This document shows, piece after piece, positions 37,701 to 49,671 of a DNA stretch of 64,000 nucleotides (position 1 is its first letter; each line of letters starts with the position of its first letter). A program made the translations under genes and the position numbers. The DNA comes from Macquaria australasica (lineage: Eukaryota; Chordata; Actinopteri; Centrarchiformes; Percichthyidae): contig SEMN01000188.1 in NCBI GenBank assembly GCA_005408345.1, forward strand, positions 1 to 64,000, written 5' to 3'. Below the pieces are notes generated by a model. That model made no database searches, was not told the DNA's origin, and worked only from the letters and a program-made list of their open reading frames with translations.

Positions 37701-38639
37701 AAGTGGATGCCAATATAGCCCAGATACAGTATAAGGATCCAGAAGTATCAATACCAATCATAATTTCATTGTCTGTGATATTGTTTTCCTTAGATTTCTG
37801 TAGTGATGCAAATTTACCCAGTTGTCATTGTACTTATTCCAAGCCAGCGGTTCCCAAACTGAGGGGCAGAGAGGCACGGAGCTGTAGCAGGAATAGTACA
37901 GGTGTTACTGATAAGATGAAGGATGACTGTGTGGTGATTCAAGTGTTCCAGTAAGCCATGAGTGTCCAGCTGCCAGAATCCTGATGAGAGAAGAGAGGAG
38001 TTGATCAGCATGTTGATATGTTCATCTAGGTCGCTTCCAGTTCAGTTCCAAAGTGATCGCAGAAATTAAGCTTCATGAGCAGCAGCCAGTGATTCGAGGC
38101 TGCTATCCTAGCTGCTGGTTGGTGGAGGTTGTACATGCAGCCCAAAAGGTAGACCTGCAGCCACTACTCAGGGCTGAAAAACATCTGCAAACTCATCTGC
38201 ACATTGTTCGGGTAAAAAAACAAACAGAAACAACTTGACATATAATTCTATTTACAGTGAATATTCTCCTAAAAGGATGCTTTGATTGACCATCAATCAA
38301 AGACAGGGCAGTAAAGAAAATCATTTGGTAAAGATGCAAACACAATAGTCATCATACAGTTTAAAGCCTGATTTTAGTGTATTAATACAGCAATTTACAC
38401 ACAGTAGCATTTCTAGATTACCATCAATTTGGGAAGCACAATAACTAGTTTCATAATTATGTGTTATTTGTTATATCTATATAAATATATTAACAGGGGA
38501 AACGGCATTCATATTATCAGGGTTTTTACTTTTGTCAGATTCATTGGCATGTATGTGCTTTTACTCACTGTGACATCACTGACTGAAAGTTTCAACCTCG
38601 AGAGCAGTGCAGCTTTGTAGTCTTTAAAAAAAGACTATA

Positions 38640-39050
38640 CATTGTTTGATGTAATAAAAAATGTTTGCTAAATTTGTATCCAGAATTACAGTTTGAATGT
38701 AAAAGTACACCTAAATATAAAACTAATAAGATTTACCTTAAAATTACAAAGAAAAACATTGTTAGTATTGACATAAACCTAAATATAATTAGCTACATAT
38801 TTAATTACAGATAATTATTGTCATTTTACATAAATGTTTATTTAATTTAAGAAAGCAGAAAAAATACTGTACATAAATGAGAAATAAATATAATTTGTCA
38901 TTATACCATACATAATACCTAAAATAACAGTTGGGTTGTTAATTTACAGATAATGTTTGTAAGTTTTGTATACAATTTAAAAAAACTGAAAACTACTGTA
39001 AAAATTTTGAGTTATTTTTCATAAAACCTGAAACTGAAGCAGCTAAATGG
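38640..39050. repeat. AT-rich degenerate repeat
   Basis: Two related blocks can be seen: ATTACAGATAATTATTGTCA with TTACATAAATG, and TTTACAGATAATGTTTGTAA with TTGTATACAATTT. Each is followed by an A-rich stretch and CTGTA. This suggests a decayed tandem or transposon sequence. Confidence 0.4.
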
Positions 39051-39060
39051 AATTCAGCCA

Positions 39061-39140
39061 TCATTCATTTGATTATTTACACGTGCTTTTCCTACTGTGA
39101 CAAGCCAAGATATCTTCTGTGAAAAAGGCCTATAGACCTG
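39061..39140 (+). repeat. Family C dispersed repeat, copy 3
   Basis: Reads TTTACACGTGCTTTTCCTAC, then TGTGACAAGCCAAGATATCT and TCTGTGAAAAAGGCCTATAG. It is collinear with the copies at 4216 and 28741. Confidence 0.6.
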
Positions 39141-39660
39141 TTTCTCACATTGTTTCTCTGTTTCTCACAACAGACATTTTGACTCATCAAACACAGGCGT
39201 AATCAATACAATCAGCCAACTGAGGGAGGTCACACTTTTCAGTTCAACCAATCAGATTTCGCCCCGACCTCTGTGAGCCAATCATCTCGCTGCTGCCACA
39301 CTTTTAAAATGGTTCCATTCTCTGCTGCTGTCAGCTGTCATTTCAGTGTCCGATCAATGCAACCCACCTCCGGTTTCATCAGAACCAGCTCTCTGATGGG
39401 CCCTTCCAGATCTTCAGCTAGACTGCTCTTCACTTCTTCACCACCACCAGTGTCTAGACTCCATCAGAGGGATATTCCTGTGTGAACCCCTACCCCCACC
39501 CCTTCCCCGTAAAATGATGACATCACTCCAGCTTTTCCTGCTGTGCACACTATGTCTAATAAATTCACGTAATTACTCTCCTCCTGTCAATTAGTCCCTC
39601 CTGAGTGAAATAACATTATTAATTGCTGCAGTGCGTAATAGTAATTGCAGGAACGGAGCT

Positions 39661-39710
39661 ATTATTAATGTTATTAGTTCCACCTGTGCTTTTCCCGCTT
39701 TGACTGTCAG
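39661..39710 (+). repeat. Family C dispersed repeat, partial copy 4
   Basis: TTATTAGTTCCACCTGTGCT, TTTCCCGCTTTGACTGTCAG matches the first half of the family C core only. It lies just 520 bases from copy 3. Confidence 0.45.
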
Positions 39711-40431
39711 TAAATCAGATTCCTTTTTCAGATAATGAAACCCGAGGGCTCTGGCTAGTTGTGACTGTCGGGATTCAGGTGAGCAAAATCCAGAGAGCAA
39801 AATGACATGTAAAATAAAAATGACTCTGTAAAGTACAAGATGGACAGACTTCTAACACAGAAGAAGAGCAGGGGGATGCTCGTCAAGCATTCCTTTTTTG
39901 GCTTCCAAAAGAAAGCAGAACAGAAGTAGTTTGGTAACCAATCTTATAAAACACCAGTCTGCTGTTACAAAGCAACAGTTCCTGTGCATCAGTTCATTAT
40001 TATACTAATGCCAAGTTTTTAGAAGAGCAAGTTAACTGGCTTTGTTATATTGATTGGGTAATACATAAATAATGCACTTGATAATGAAACACACATTAGA
40101 GTCTGCACACTGGGGACTCCATTCAGCGTTTCAAACCTGCATGCATCTTTGTCAGGTCAAAGGCAGAGAGCAGCAAAAATGAATATTTCTTTATGTGAAA
40201 ATGTCACACATCATTACTTTAAAGAAAAGGAAGAAGAAAACCGACACGCATGTACGAGAAGTCCGCCCTGACAAACATTTAAAATAATGTAATTCCTATG
40301 ATCTCATTCAATCCGGCCAACATTTGTCAACACAACCAGCTCTCTCCAAATGCTGGAAACCTGAGAACTTGAATTGTTGACTTCATGTTTGAGATTTAAT
40401 GATTACAAATGAGCTTTATTTGATTGTGGCA

Positions 40432-40464
40432 TGTGTGTGTGTGTGTGTGTGTGTGCGTGTGTGC
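40432..40464 (+). repeat. (GT)n microsatellite
   Basis: About 15 TG units, interrupted by a CG near the right end (GTGTGCGTGTGTG). Confidence 0.85.
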
Positions 40465-41254
40465 CCACTCCACTGTCAGATCAGGATTCCCTTTCAGCAG
40501 GGATTTGTTGCTGATATGATGATGAGGCTTGGCTCTCTGGCTTCAGCTTTGGAGGATACAGCAACAGCAGTGCTCATAAAGCTTCATACGCACATTATAA
40601 CCACATTGCAATGTATATTAAGCGCCCGTCTCTGTTAGGCTTTTAAAATCGCATTCACAAAATCTCATCTGCTTCTGTTTTCATTCTTTCAGCACCTAGA
40701 ACTTTGAACTGGCGAGCCTCGCTTTGCATGGTTCAGCCAATTTCTCGTCTTCTTTGTAGGGTCTCAAACAAGCTGTTCTCATTCACGTGGTATTAATACC
40801 AATCAGTCCAACTGGCAAGCACCTCCAGAGAGACTGAACTTAGCCTTCCGTGGCGTCTTTGTTAGGGGAAACACCCCCAAGGCTTCACTGAATTCCATGA
40901 ATAATTTCCCATAGTGAGGAGCTGGTCGTACGGACGTGCTTGTAGGTACAGTACGTTTAGAATCTGGTCATTAGCTTTGAGGTATGAAAGTGAAATCTTT
41001 TGACCCCTTGGTGGAAAAATTGGGTAAAACCTGAGAGACAATATCGCTAACTTTGATATCGCCGGTGGCACAAAAATGCACAAAACAAAAGTAAAGTCTG
41101 ACTTTAAGGATGGTACCATGTTCCTGTTGTTACCTACTGTAATTGAAATCAGCTGTTCTTCCTCAGCTGCACAGGCTCATCTGTACTGAGGCTTAGATTT
41201 GCTTGGAGCTTGGTACAAACACTAGCATAGTAATACAGTATGCATGTTTGCTCA

Positions 41255-41345
41255 TACATGCTTGAAAAGTCAGGTAATCACCAACGTCATTATAGGTCTG
41301 TACCAAATTTCATGGAAATAACCATTTTGTGGAGCTTTTTCACTC
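41255..41345 (+). repeat. Family B dispersed repeat, short fragment
   Basis: TGAAAAGTCAGGTAATCACC, AACGTCATTATAGGTCTGTA and CCAAATTTCATGGAAATAAC match part of the family B middle block. The rest of the element is absent. Confidence 0.5.
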
Positions 41346-41364
41346 TAGACCCATGGACAGCCAG

Positions 41365-42790
41365 CCACACGGAGTAACAGAAGACTCGATAAACTGGCTG
41401 AACGTCAGACAAACAAACATTTCCATGCTTTGGGCCCTGCCGCCACGTTTACATTATGCACAACAATCTGGTTGTCAGATTCTCCAAGTCAATGTTTTTT
41501 TTTTTTTTCATTTCCACTTCTAATTTGCACCACACAGTTTCTTATAATTTATCTTAACAATATAGTAATGGGTCTTATAACTGATGAACTTGCTGGGGGT
41601 TGGGTTTAGAGTTAGAATAACATCAGAGTTTGCAATGAAGGAGCAGAAGGTTCCCACAAGTGTAGTAATCCAAACGCGTGTCTGTGTGTTTATAACACAG
41701 GGTTCATTGCTATTTCCCCAAATATTTGCCTTGGGTGTAGGGCTGGTCAGTGGCTGGGTGTTGGGGTCTTGGAGAGAGACAGAGGGTGTGTCTGTAGCCA
41801 GTCAGTGTCTTTGAAAGGAGATCAGAGCAAGTTCTGGCCTAATTACCAGAATGTTTATATCTACACATCTGGGCCGCGAGTGACGGGGAAGATGGAAGAA
41901 TTATGGGAGCAGGTCAACACGGACAGTTTCATTCAGTCAGGGTTGAAAACACATGTTAGTGGCAGCCGATGACCATGGCAACAGTGAAGTTATTTAAAGA
42001 TACATTACTTGGAATAAAGTGCACCGTTTCAAATGTAATAATAATACAGTTATTTATCAAGGACATAACACAGCTTTTGTTTTGAAAAACCTTCCATTCT
42101 TGGAATGAAAAATGAATGGTCCAAACAATGATTGACTCCATTCCCGTGCAGATGAAATGTTCAGGAAAGTTGTCTCTATCCAAGTGAGAATATTAACCCC
42201 TTCTTTGATTCCATCATACAGGATTGTATTCCCTTGATATTTCAAGATTTTTTAAAGGTGCTGGTTCAGTGACGCACACAGAACCTTTTATCCGCTAGTT
42301 GGGACTGGACATCATCTGGTGCCTTCTTTTGCAACAATAAATCCATGAGCATTTCTTTTGAAATATCAGTCCACAGACACACACTCTATTTAACCTAAAA
42401 CGGTGTGTTACAATATATGTACATATCCAGGTCTGCTTGCAACCAGCAGTAGTCTACTACCAGCAAGGGTGAGTGTTGCACCAAGTAGAGGTCTTCAAAA
42501 GTCCACTAGGTTCATAGTACCCAAGGACCGACCTGGGGCCTGACTCGGGCCAGGTACAAATTATATTCATCAGATCGAGTTTGGTGGATCCTGCAGAGTC
42601 TATGTGTCAATAGTTGACTGCTAATTCATTGATGGAGCGTCATTCTGCTGCCAATATTTGTGTTGTCTCTCTGTTTGGCTCTGTTGGGGTTGACTGCATT
42701 TTGGATCAGGTCCAACTATCCTCAGGTCTACTCGGATCAGGTCTGACTGACCTCGGGTCCCTTTTGGATTGGGTCTCTTGTTAACAGCAG
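41365..42790. other. Non-coding stretch
   Basis: No supported exon. There is a T13 run at about 41497-41509. About 42530-42780 repeats GGTC/ACTCGG motifs (ACTCGGGCC, CTACTCGGATCAGGTC, CCTCGGGTCCC), which hint at an unidentified repeat. Confidence 0.4.
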
Positions 42791-42796
42791 CTCTAT

Positions 42797-43250
42797 GGAT
42801 GGCAATGTCAGTCTGTCGGTCTGCCGGTCCACCACCTTGGTCCAGACTGAAATATCTCAACAACTATTGGTGGGATTGCCATGATATTTGGTTCAGACAT
42901 TCATATTCCTTTCAGTATGAATTGTAATAACTTTGGTGATCCCTTAAAAGCATGTATAATGTTTATAATGCTCATCATTTTAGTTTAGTGTATTAACATG
43001 CTAACATTTGCTAAACTAAACACAAAGTACAGCTGAGACTGATGGGAATGTCAGTAGTTTTGTAGGTATTTGGTCATATTAAATTAAAATTTGGACCTGA
43101 TGATGGCGCAAGATGAAAAGTTACCATCAGAATGTCGGCCTTGTCATTGTGATCATGTTAGCATGCTGACCTTAAGCTCAATGCTCCACTGTGCCTATGT
43201 AGCTGCAACCTCACAGAGCCACTAGCATGGCTGTAGACTCTTAGTCCTGT
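42797..43250 (-). repeat. Family B dispersed repeat with internal inversion
   Basis: The left part (to about 42947) and right part (from about 43131) match family B in reverse complement: GGTCCACCACCTTGGTCCAG, AACTTTGGTGATCCCTT, then ATGTTAGCATGCTGACC and CACAGAGCCACTAGCATGGC. The section between (about 42951-43125) matches in the forward direction: ATAATGTTTATAATGCTCAT, AACATGCTAACATTTGCTAA, ACACAAAGTACAGCTGAGAC, GACCTGATGATGGCGCAAGA. The simplest reading is one minus-oriented copy whose centre was flipped. Confidence 0.65.
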
Positions 43251-43254
43251 TTTT

Positions 43255-44694
43255 AAAAATGTATGCACATCGGGTTCAGGTAGCCTTTCCAAAGGTCCTT
43301 TTTGGTGAAGAGCTCTACCACCAACTAGCTGTCTTTAGCTTTCCAAGTATTTATAAAGTAGAAATAAAGCAGTGATTGCTCACCTTACTAAGACTATAGC
43401 TTTAAGGTTAGCAATCCAGGCAAATCTGAGGCAGCCTCATAAAATTCCTTTATTAAGGCATAAGGGACCAACCCATGTTGACTCCCTGACAAATAATCTA
43501 TCATGCAGATATCTTTCGAATGCTCGCCACAAGGTTTTTATATCTTTTTAGAACCAGTATATACCACTATTTTTCTTAATGGAGTCATTTTCCAACAAAA
43601 ATGAGTAATGAGTGATATACGGTAATACGTTTTTGGTTTGATAAGCCAAAGCTGGTGGAAACTCATGAAACTGCTCAATGAAGAATTGTGTTGTCATTCA
43701 GCCACCTACACATCGTGTTGTTATTTTGACACCCTTTTATTTCAGGGTGAAATCTAAGCTCTTACTTGGGGTATCATTTACTGCACAGCTGGCGTAAGTT
43801 TTCGACGACATTTAAAATGCATGTGAATTAATTGCCCAAATTATAGCGCAGCAGAAGTGGAGTCCCCTACAGCTTACTCATTTGTGAACCGCAGACAAGT
43901 GAATGTGTAGAGGCTTTGATTCAAGTTTCACTTTTAAAGCGGGGAGCCAAGGGAAATGTCTGCCGGCCGCACCCACACATCCTGCACTAGCCTGCCTCCA
44001 TGGAGGACACAAACCCAAAACAGCTATCAGTATTAAGACACAGCTTCCTCTTATCAACACTGCCACAGGGAGATTAAAATAGTTTGTTCCCAAAATGTCT
44101 ATTATTATGCCTTAAATCACCCGTGTCACCCATGATTAGGGGGAACAAACACTTGTCTTAATTACAAGCAGCCACAATATTCCTCATTTATGCTATGATT
44201 CATTATTATTTATGCAACGAATGTGCCAAAAACATTTGCTTAAACTAAATCCTTACCAGACATGGTACCACAGCTATTCATATTGTGTGTAAAACCCAGA
44301 AGCACAACAATCAACTCCCTGTCACTAAAGAAAATAAACTAGTTTTTAGCCTCTGCAATGAGTGGGTTGTTTTACAGTATCTCAATTTGAACGGGACAGT
44401 CATATTGAAAAGATCTGCACTGAGTCAGTGCTGTGAAGACCTTGCCTTCAGGCGACCATTGTTTCCTCCATTGTTCTCCCTGGTGACTTAAATAAAGAGA
44501 GTCTCCAAAGCCACACAGCTCTAAATATGTATTTCTGCTGTGCTAATTAGAGACTGTCTGTCAAGCGGGCACTGAGCCCAGGACGAGGAATGGCTAAATA
44601 TACCAAAACAAAAACAAAGCTTCCAAATGGAAAATTATAAACATTTAGACAGAAAGTCATGGAAGAAAATGCAAATATAACTGGAAAGGTGAGT

Positions 44695-44742
<48 letters not shown>

Positions 44743-45090
44743 TTTTATTGAAGGAGCAGCGCGGTGACAGGAGTCGTTGGTTTGGTCACAAGCTGTGAAA
44801 ATGTGACTGTGGAGCTATCAGTGATTTTAAAAGGCAGGAATGGCAACACTGTCAATGAAGCAGAGGAAGCAGTTTAGAGAAATTAGACACAAGAAACAGC
44901 CAGTCCTCTGGTTTTACAATGGCTCAATTTAGATGGCCAGTCTCAGATTATAGCCACACTGCAACAATGTGACCTGCTTCCAGTTCACATGTTAACCTTT
45001 CATGTCACTTGATTAAAGTGACGAAGTACATTTTCAGAGGAAACAAGTTCAAGAAATATTTCAACCTGCCTGTACATTTTGATCAAGCGT
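43255..45090. other. Non-coding, mostly unique sequence, possible conserved element
   Basis: No exon is supported. About 43740-44300 lacks recognised repeats and contains clustered TAAT/ATTA and TTATGC-type motifs, the texture of vertebrate conserved non-coding elements. This is an impression, not a demonstrated property. A GT microsatellite at 44699 is listed separately. Confidence 0.4.
44699..44739 (+). repeat. (TG)n microsatellite
   Basis: About 20 uninterrupted TG units followed by TTTGTTTTATTG. Confidence 0.9.
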
Positions 45091-45095
45091 AAGAT

Positions 45096-45716
45096 TTTAA
45101 AGCAGTATTGATCCATTTTTTGACACATGGGGCACAACACAATGTAAACACAACAATGACATATTACCACCTTTGCTAATAGCAAACATGTTAGCAGACA
45201 GTTGCCTATTTACACATACAGCATATAATAATCAACACTGGCATTCATTTGGAGTTGTGTTTCTGGCCATCTGAAGTCCAGTATTCACTCTGCTTCTAGC
45301 TCTGTTTTGGTCCACACCAACTCCTGGGGAAAATGTCTCACCCTTTAGCTGCTAGATGTTCCACTGTCTTGACGAGCTAGCTGCTAACTCTGTCTTTCTG
45401 CCATTTGGTGCTGGGCAGCTAATGTACAGTGTTTTTATCACAGCTTTTTTTTTTTTTTTTGCTGAAAACTGCTGCTTGCTGTTTCTGGAAACAGGTTGAT
45501 GAGAGCGGTGAGAGTGAACCAGAACAGTTAAGTTGCGGGTCCTAAAACCAAAACAATGAGCTGAAAGACACTTAAACGCTCTGTAGAGCTGAGGGCACCT
45601 GCAGAGTTGGATGACAATTATCTGTGGGTTCATAGGTATGAGCAACACCTCTCACATTATACATAGTCACTTGACCCATTGTTAATATAAAAATATTGAT
45701 TAGTGCAGCTTTAAAG
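45096..45716 (-). mobile_element. Family A nonautonomous element, copy 4 (full length)
   Basis: Termini are TTTAAAGCAGTATTGATCC on the left and TTGATTAGTGCAGCTTTAAA on the right, an imperfect inverted pair. Interior blocks are the complement of copy 1: CACATGGGGCACAACACAAT, GAGTTGTGTTTCTGGCC, AGCTCTGTTTTGGTCCACAC, CTTTAGCTGCTAGATG, TTTGGTGCTGGGCAGCTAAT, AACAATGAGCTGAAAGACAC. A T-run at 45446-45460 interrupts it. No coding sequence is present. Confidence 0.8.
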
Positions 45717-45719
45717 GCG

Positions 45720-48700
45720 TACTTAGCTAAATAGTGCTACTAAATGAAATTAGTTTAAGCTCTGCATTTTTTTGCAGTGCACTAATATTACTCTACTTTT
45801 TCCTTGACAAAAACAAAAGAATTTATTATGAATGTATTATGAGATATCACATAAGTCAATTATGAAGTAAAGTGTGTCTGCAAAATTCCTTTATACAGGA
45901 TGTATCCGTGCAAACCAGTGCCAGATTCCAATTCATATGACATGCCTCTGAGGAAAGTTGGCGCTGCATGATAGAGAAATTCTTAGCAGGAGCATACCAA
46001 AGTATGTCTGGGCTCTAAAATTTTGTTCAGCTAAACTAGTTTCCGAACTAACAAATTATTGAAGTGAAACTGTAAACCTTGGGAACGCTTAAAATTTCTA
46101 ACTAAAATATATTTGCAAACATTTGGATGTCTTCTCACCCAAAGAACAGCTATATATGGATTTCCCTGCTACTCCCGAAATCCAGCAATAATCCTGGCAT
46201 CTCAGACAGTAAAGGCATGGAAGTCTCCAGTTTGTCTCCCAGAGAATCTTGTTCACATTTCTGTCTGTGAGTAGTATCAGAAGGGTAATAATCTCATTTA
46301 GTCCTCCAGTGCGATCTCAGCGGTGTCACGGGTCAGTCGATTGCCATCACTTTCACCGTCAATTTCACCAGCCCCCCCTTCACTCCTGCCTCGCTCCCAG
46401 CTCAGACAGACGTGCTCTGACTCAGCCTCGAGGAAGGTGAAATGTTTTACTGTTCACACATTTCCCCCTCGCTGACCTCAAATACCTCCTCTCTTCCCTC
46501 CCTGCAAAATAGCGTTCCTTGAGATCCTTCAGCACCGCCGCTCAACGGCACATCTGACACATCTGGGAACCAAGAGTGGATTAAGTGCTCTGTGTCTACA
46601 AGTGTTTCTGAAAAATGAGAGTGCGTCAAGGGCTGTAGAATGGAAGACGTGCCACAAGCCCCAACTGGTTTGTTCAAACTGTGGAAATATGGGACCAGCA
46701 AAAATGTAAAAGCATAACAACATATTTATGAGCTTGACTCAAAGGCAAACCAAGAGTCATGTGCTGATATCAAGCTGTGTTAATGGTTTGGTAAAGCTGC
46801 CATTGCAAGCTACTGATTGGCTACAATTATAACACACAGTTGTTCTAATAAATGCTCTGTAGTGATGAGTGCTGGGCATTGTTACATTTCTCATAAAAAA
46901 TCTACATATTGAGAGCACTAGCTACTACAGCTGCACATGAATTACAGAAAACAATATAAAATCAGACTGATGGTTTGAATCCTAATGTAAATTGAACTTT
47001 CCCTACTCCTCCTTTTCCTCTCTTGTAATTAACTCCACACCTCGAAATGAGTCAGTTCCCAGAGGAAGCTCTTTATCTTCTGGAATGCTCCAGGAAAAAA
47101 AAAAAAAAGTTGCAGCTTTGTTAATCTGCAAATATAAATCTTTGACATGCAACTGAAATCAAAACAGCATTTTGTGAAGAATGATACGAGTGGTTTACAC
47201 TTGTCCACAGATGGACATCAAAGTGTTGGATGGAGATGAAGCGTAGGGGATCCAATTTATCGAGTGCATCCACACTCTTTTACCTATCTTGAACTTCCCT
47301 CCGACCAGCTGCTGAGCAGAGTCGGCACCAGCTGACCACACACAGCAGATAGTGTACTGAGCCAGATCGTATATACACATAAAAGATAATATACTTCAAA
47401 CTTGGCAATGCTTCATTCACAGACACAACATTCATTCTCTTAACACATAACCACCAACCAAAACCACAAACCTAAGCACAAACTAGCTTTAATAGTTTAA
47501 TTCCAAAAGGGATCTCACATCGAATGGGATACCCCACTCTGTCATTTTACCGAGTTCAGTTCATCAATCACCCAAAGCTGAACGCTGTAAATGTCTTCAC
47601 TGTATGTTCTGGTGGAATCATTGTGTGTCTAATAAAAACTGCGGAAGTAGCCAGAAGGAAGGAAAAGAAACTGTAGGAAAAACTGATTGTGACAGTATCA
47701 GATTTAAAGTCACTGTGTAAAATTTGAAAAATTCCAACTCTGGCTCAGCCCGGTGGTAGTATCTTAAACGGTTCTGAGATGTATGTATATATGAAGACAT
47801 AGACTGCGCCAATTTGTCAAATTTTTCTACAAACCAAAAGCAATGAAAATATTTTAAAAGATACTATAATCTTATAAAAGGTCTGCACATAGCGGCGTAA
47901 ACAGCATGATTCAAGTTCCACAGGCAACATGGTAGAAATACGTAGTCCTGGAAGCCTGTGAATCCAGTTTCGGATCTATCTGCTAATCAGAATCCATTCC
48001 AAACCCTTATCAAGTCTATGCAGGTTTAGTTTTCAATATTTGCAAGTAACTCAATTAATAAATGACCTGTAACCACCTTTTGTTGAGAGACGGCAGAAAC
48101 ACTGTAGTTTTTAGTGATAACGTAACTGATGTTCACAAAAATGAGATGAGCAGCACATTGAAATAACAGGCGTGACCTGCTAGCTCCAAATACCGGAGAT
48201 CCTGATTCAGAACTGTTATGTTGACATGCTTAAAAGGTTGATATGATGTCCATAAAAGTTCAACTATTTCAGTCGAGATGACTCATTACTCCGTTGGTCT
48301 TGCTGGACTCCAAGAACACATGCCACTGGTTGTCGTGTAGTAATGTTACAGAGCGGTGCTTTTTCCCCCTCACAAACTATCTTTGGCTGAGTAAAATCAC
48401 CAGCTTGCAGAGAGCACATTAACCAGACAATAGCCAAAGTTTCTATTTAGCAATTACAGAGTAAATGTTAACTTGCTACGGCTGAACTGCCATGATGATG
48501 TTTGACATTTCAATCTGAAAAGTGGTGGTGAGCTCCATGTAAAAATGAGAAGCCTGCTAACATTAGCTAAAGGGTCTGGACAATGCTTGTTGCTGATAAA
48601 GGGTTTGAAATAAAACATTCGTTAGCATTGGAGCTTTGCTTGAAAAGGTGGCTTTCCAGAAGCAAGAAGTCAGAGGCTCCGCATGTTTTCCTTTGTAGGT

Positions 48701-49585
48701 ACAGTACACATGAAGTCTTCTGGCTACTCATCTATCAGCGATTTTAATTATCTGTCCCAAAGAACCCAGTTCAAAAATAGAACCAAATCTGTTTCAGTTG
48801 CAACCAATGATGACATCATCTCACCAGTAACTATGATGTTTCCTTCACCAAAAGCCTTTTGTGTCTACAAAAGTCAACTGCGAGCTGGAGCTTTACAAAC
48901 ATCATGTTCCCTTCCCAGTCAGACTTCAGATGGTACGCATCTGGGTCGTATCAACTTTCACAGACAATAACGTGTTGCTCCCACCAAGCTGGAGAATAGA
49001 AATGCTGCCCTAGTTTTATGGGGAAAGTATCATCCCAGACTTAGAAACAGACTCCCTGTTTGCCGTGGAGGGTACAAGCTTGCGAGCCTGACATACAACG
49101 CTCCTTCAATTAGGACTGGAAATTATTTGGTTGCCACACAAACTAGCACTACTTACGTCAAATGAGACTACCCTCTGTGTCTAACAGGATGTCATTGGTA
49201 CACAAACAGCCCGTCAAGCCGACAGCCAGGCAAAATTACCTCTGTTGGATGAGTGAAGTGTTTTTGTCTCTCCCCCCACCCTCTCGCCTTAGCAACCATT
49301 TGTCAGCCCCAACAGTCAGAATTAAAACCAACCCTCGCCTGATTTATTTTTGAAGAAACGGATGCTGATTATGAAGGAAGAGAAATTCATAATCTCATTT
49401 GTGTGTGAGGGAAAGGTCTGATAGTCAGACAGGCAGATGTACATGTGTTTTGTGTTTTAGTGCTGTTTATGAGTGCTCTGTTTGGGCTTGAAGAGGCAGT
49501 GGACCACAGCTTGGAAACCCAAACAGTATATGCTGTGCAGTCTTTCAATCTTATGGCATCAGTGAACTAATGTACAGTGCATACT
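45720..49585. other. Non-coding stretch
   Basis: No exon or RNA gene is supported. There is a poly-A run at about 47095-47108. ORFs of up to about 95 codons show no domain features. Confidence 0.4.
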
Positions 49586-49590
49586 TGCTC

Positions 49591-49669
<79 letters not shown>
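49591..49669 (+). repeat. Long (GT)n microsatellite
   Basis: 79 bases of GT with a single interruption (GTTTG near 49601-49605). It is the longest dinucleotide array in the window and likely to be length-variable between individuals. Confidence 0.95.

Positions 49670-49671
<2 letters not shown>

Larger units (their letters stand above)
34790..41250. other. Non-coding stretch, partly AT-rich
   Basis: No exon is supported in 6.5 kb. About 36285-36480 and 39541-39680 are unique sequences rich in TAAT motifs and may be regulatory. About 38640-39050 is AT-rich with repeated ATTACAGATAAT and TAATTTACAGATAATG motifs and is probably an old repeat. CAGCGGTTCCCAAACTGAGG at 37846-37865 resembles a hAT left terminus, without a partner. 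A 10-bp-arm hairpin lies at 38280-38302. Confidence 0.4.

Noticed and set aside
37846..37865. hAT element with left end CAGCGGTTCCCAAACTGAGG
   Set aside because: No matching right end or 8-bp duplication was found nearby, so it is mentioned only as a possible isolated terminus.
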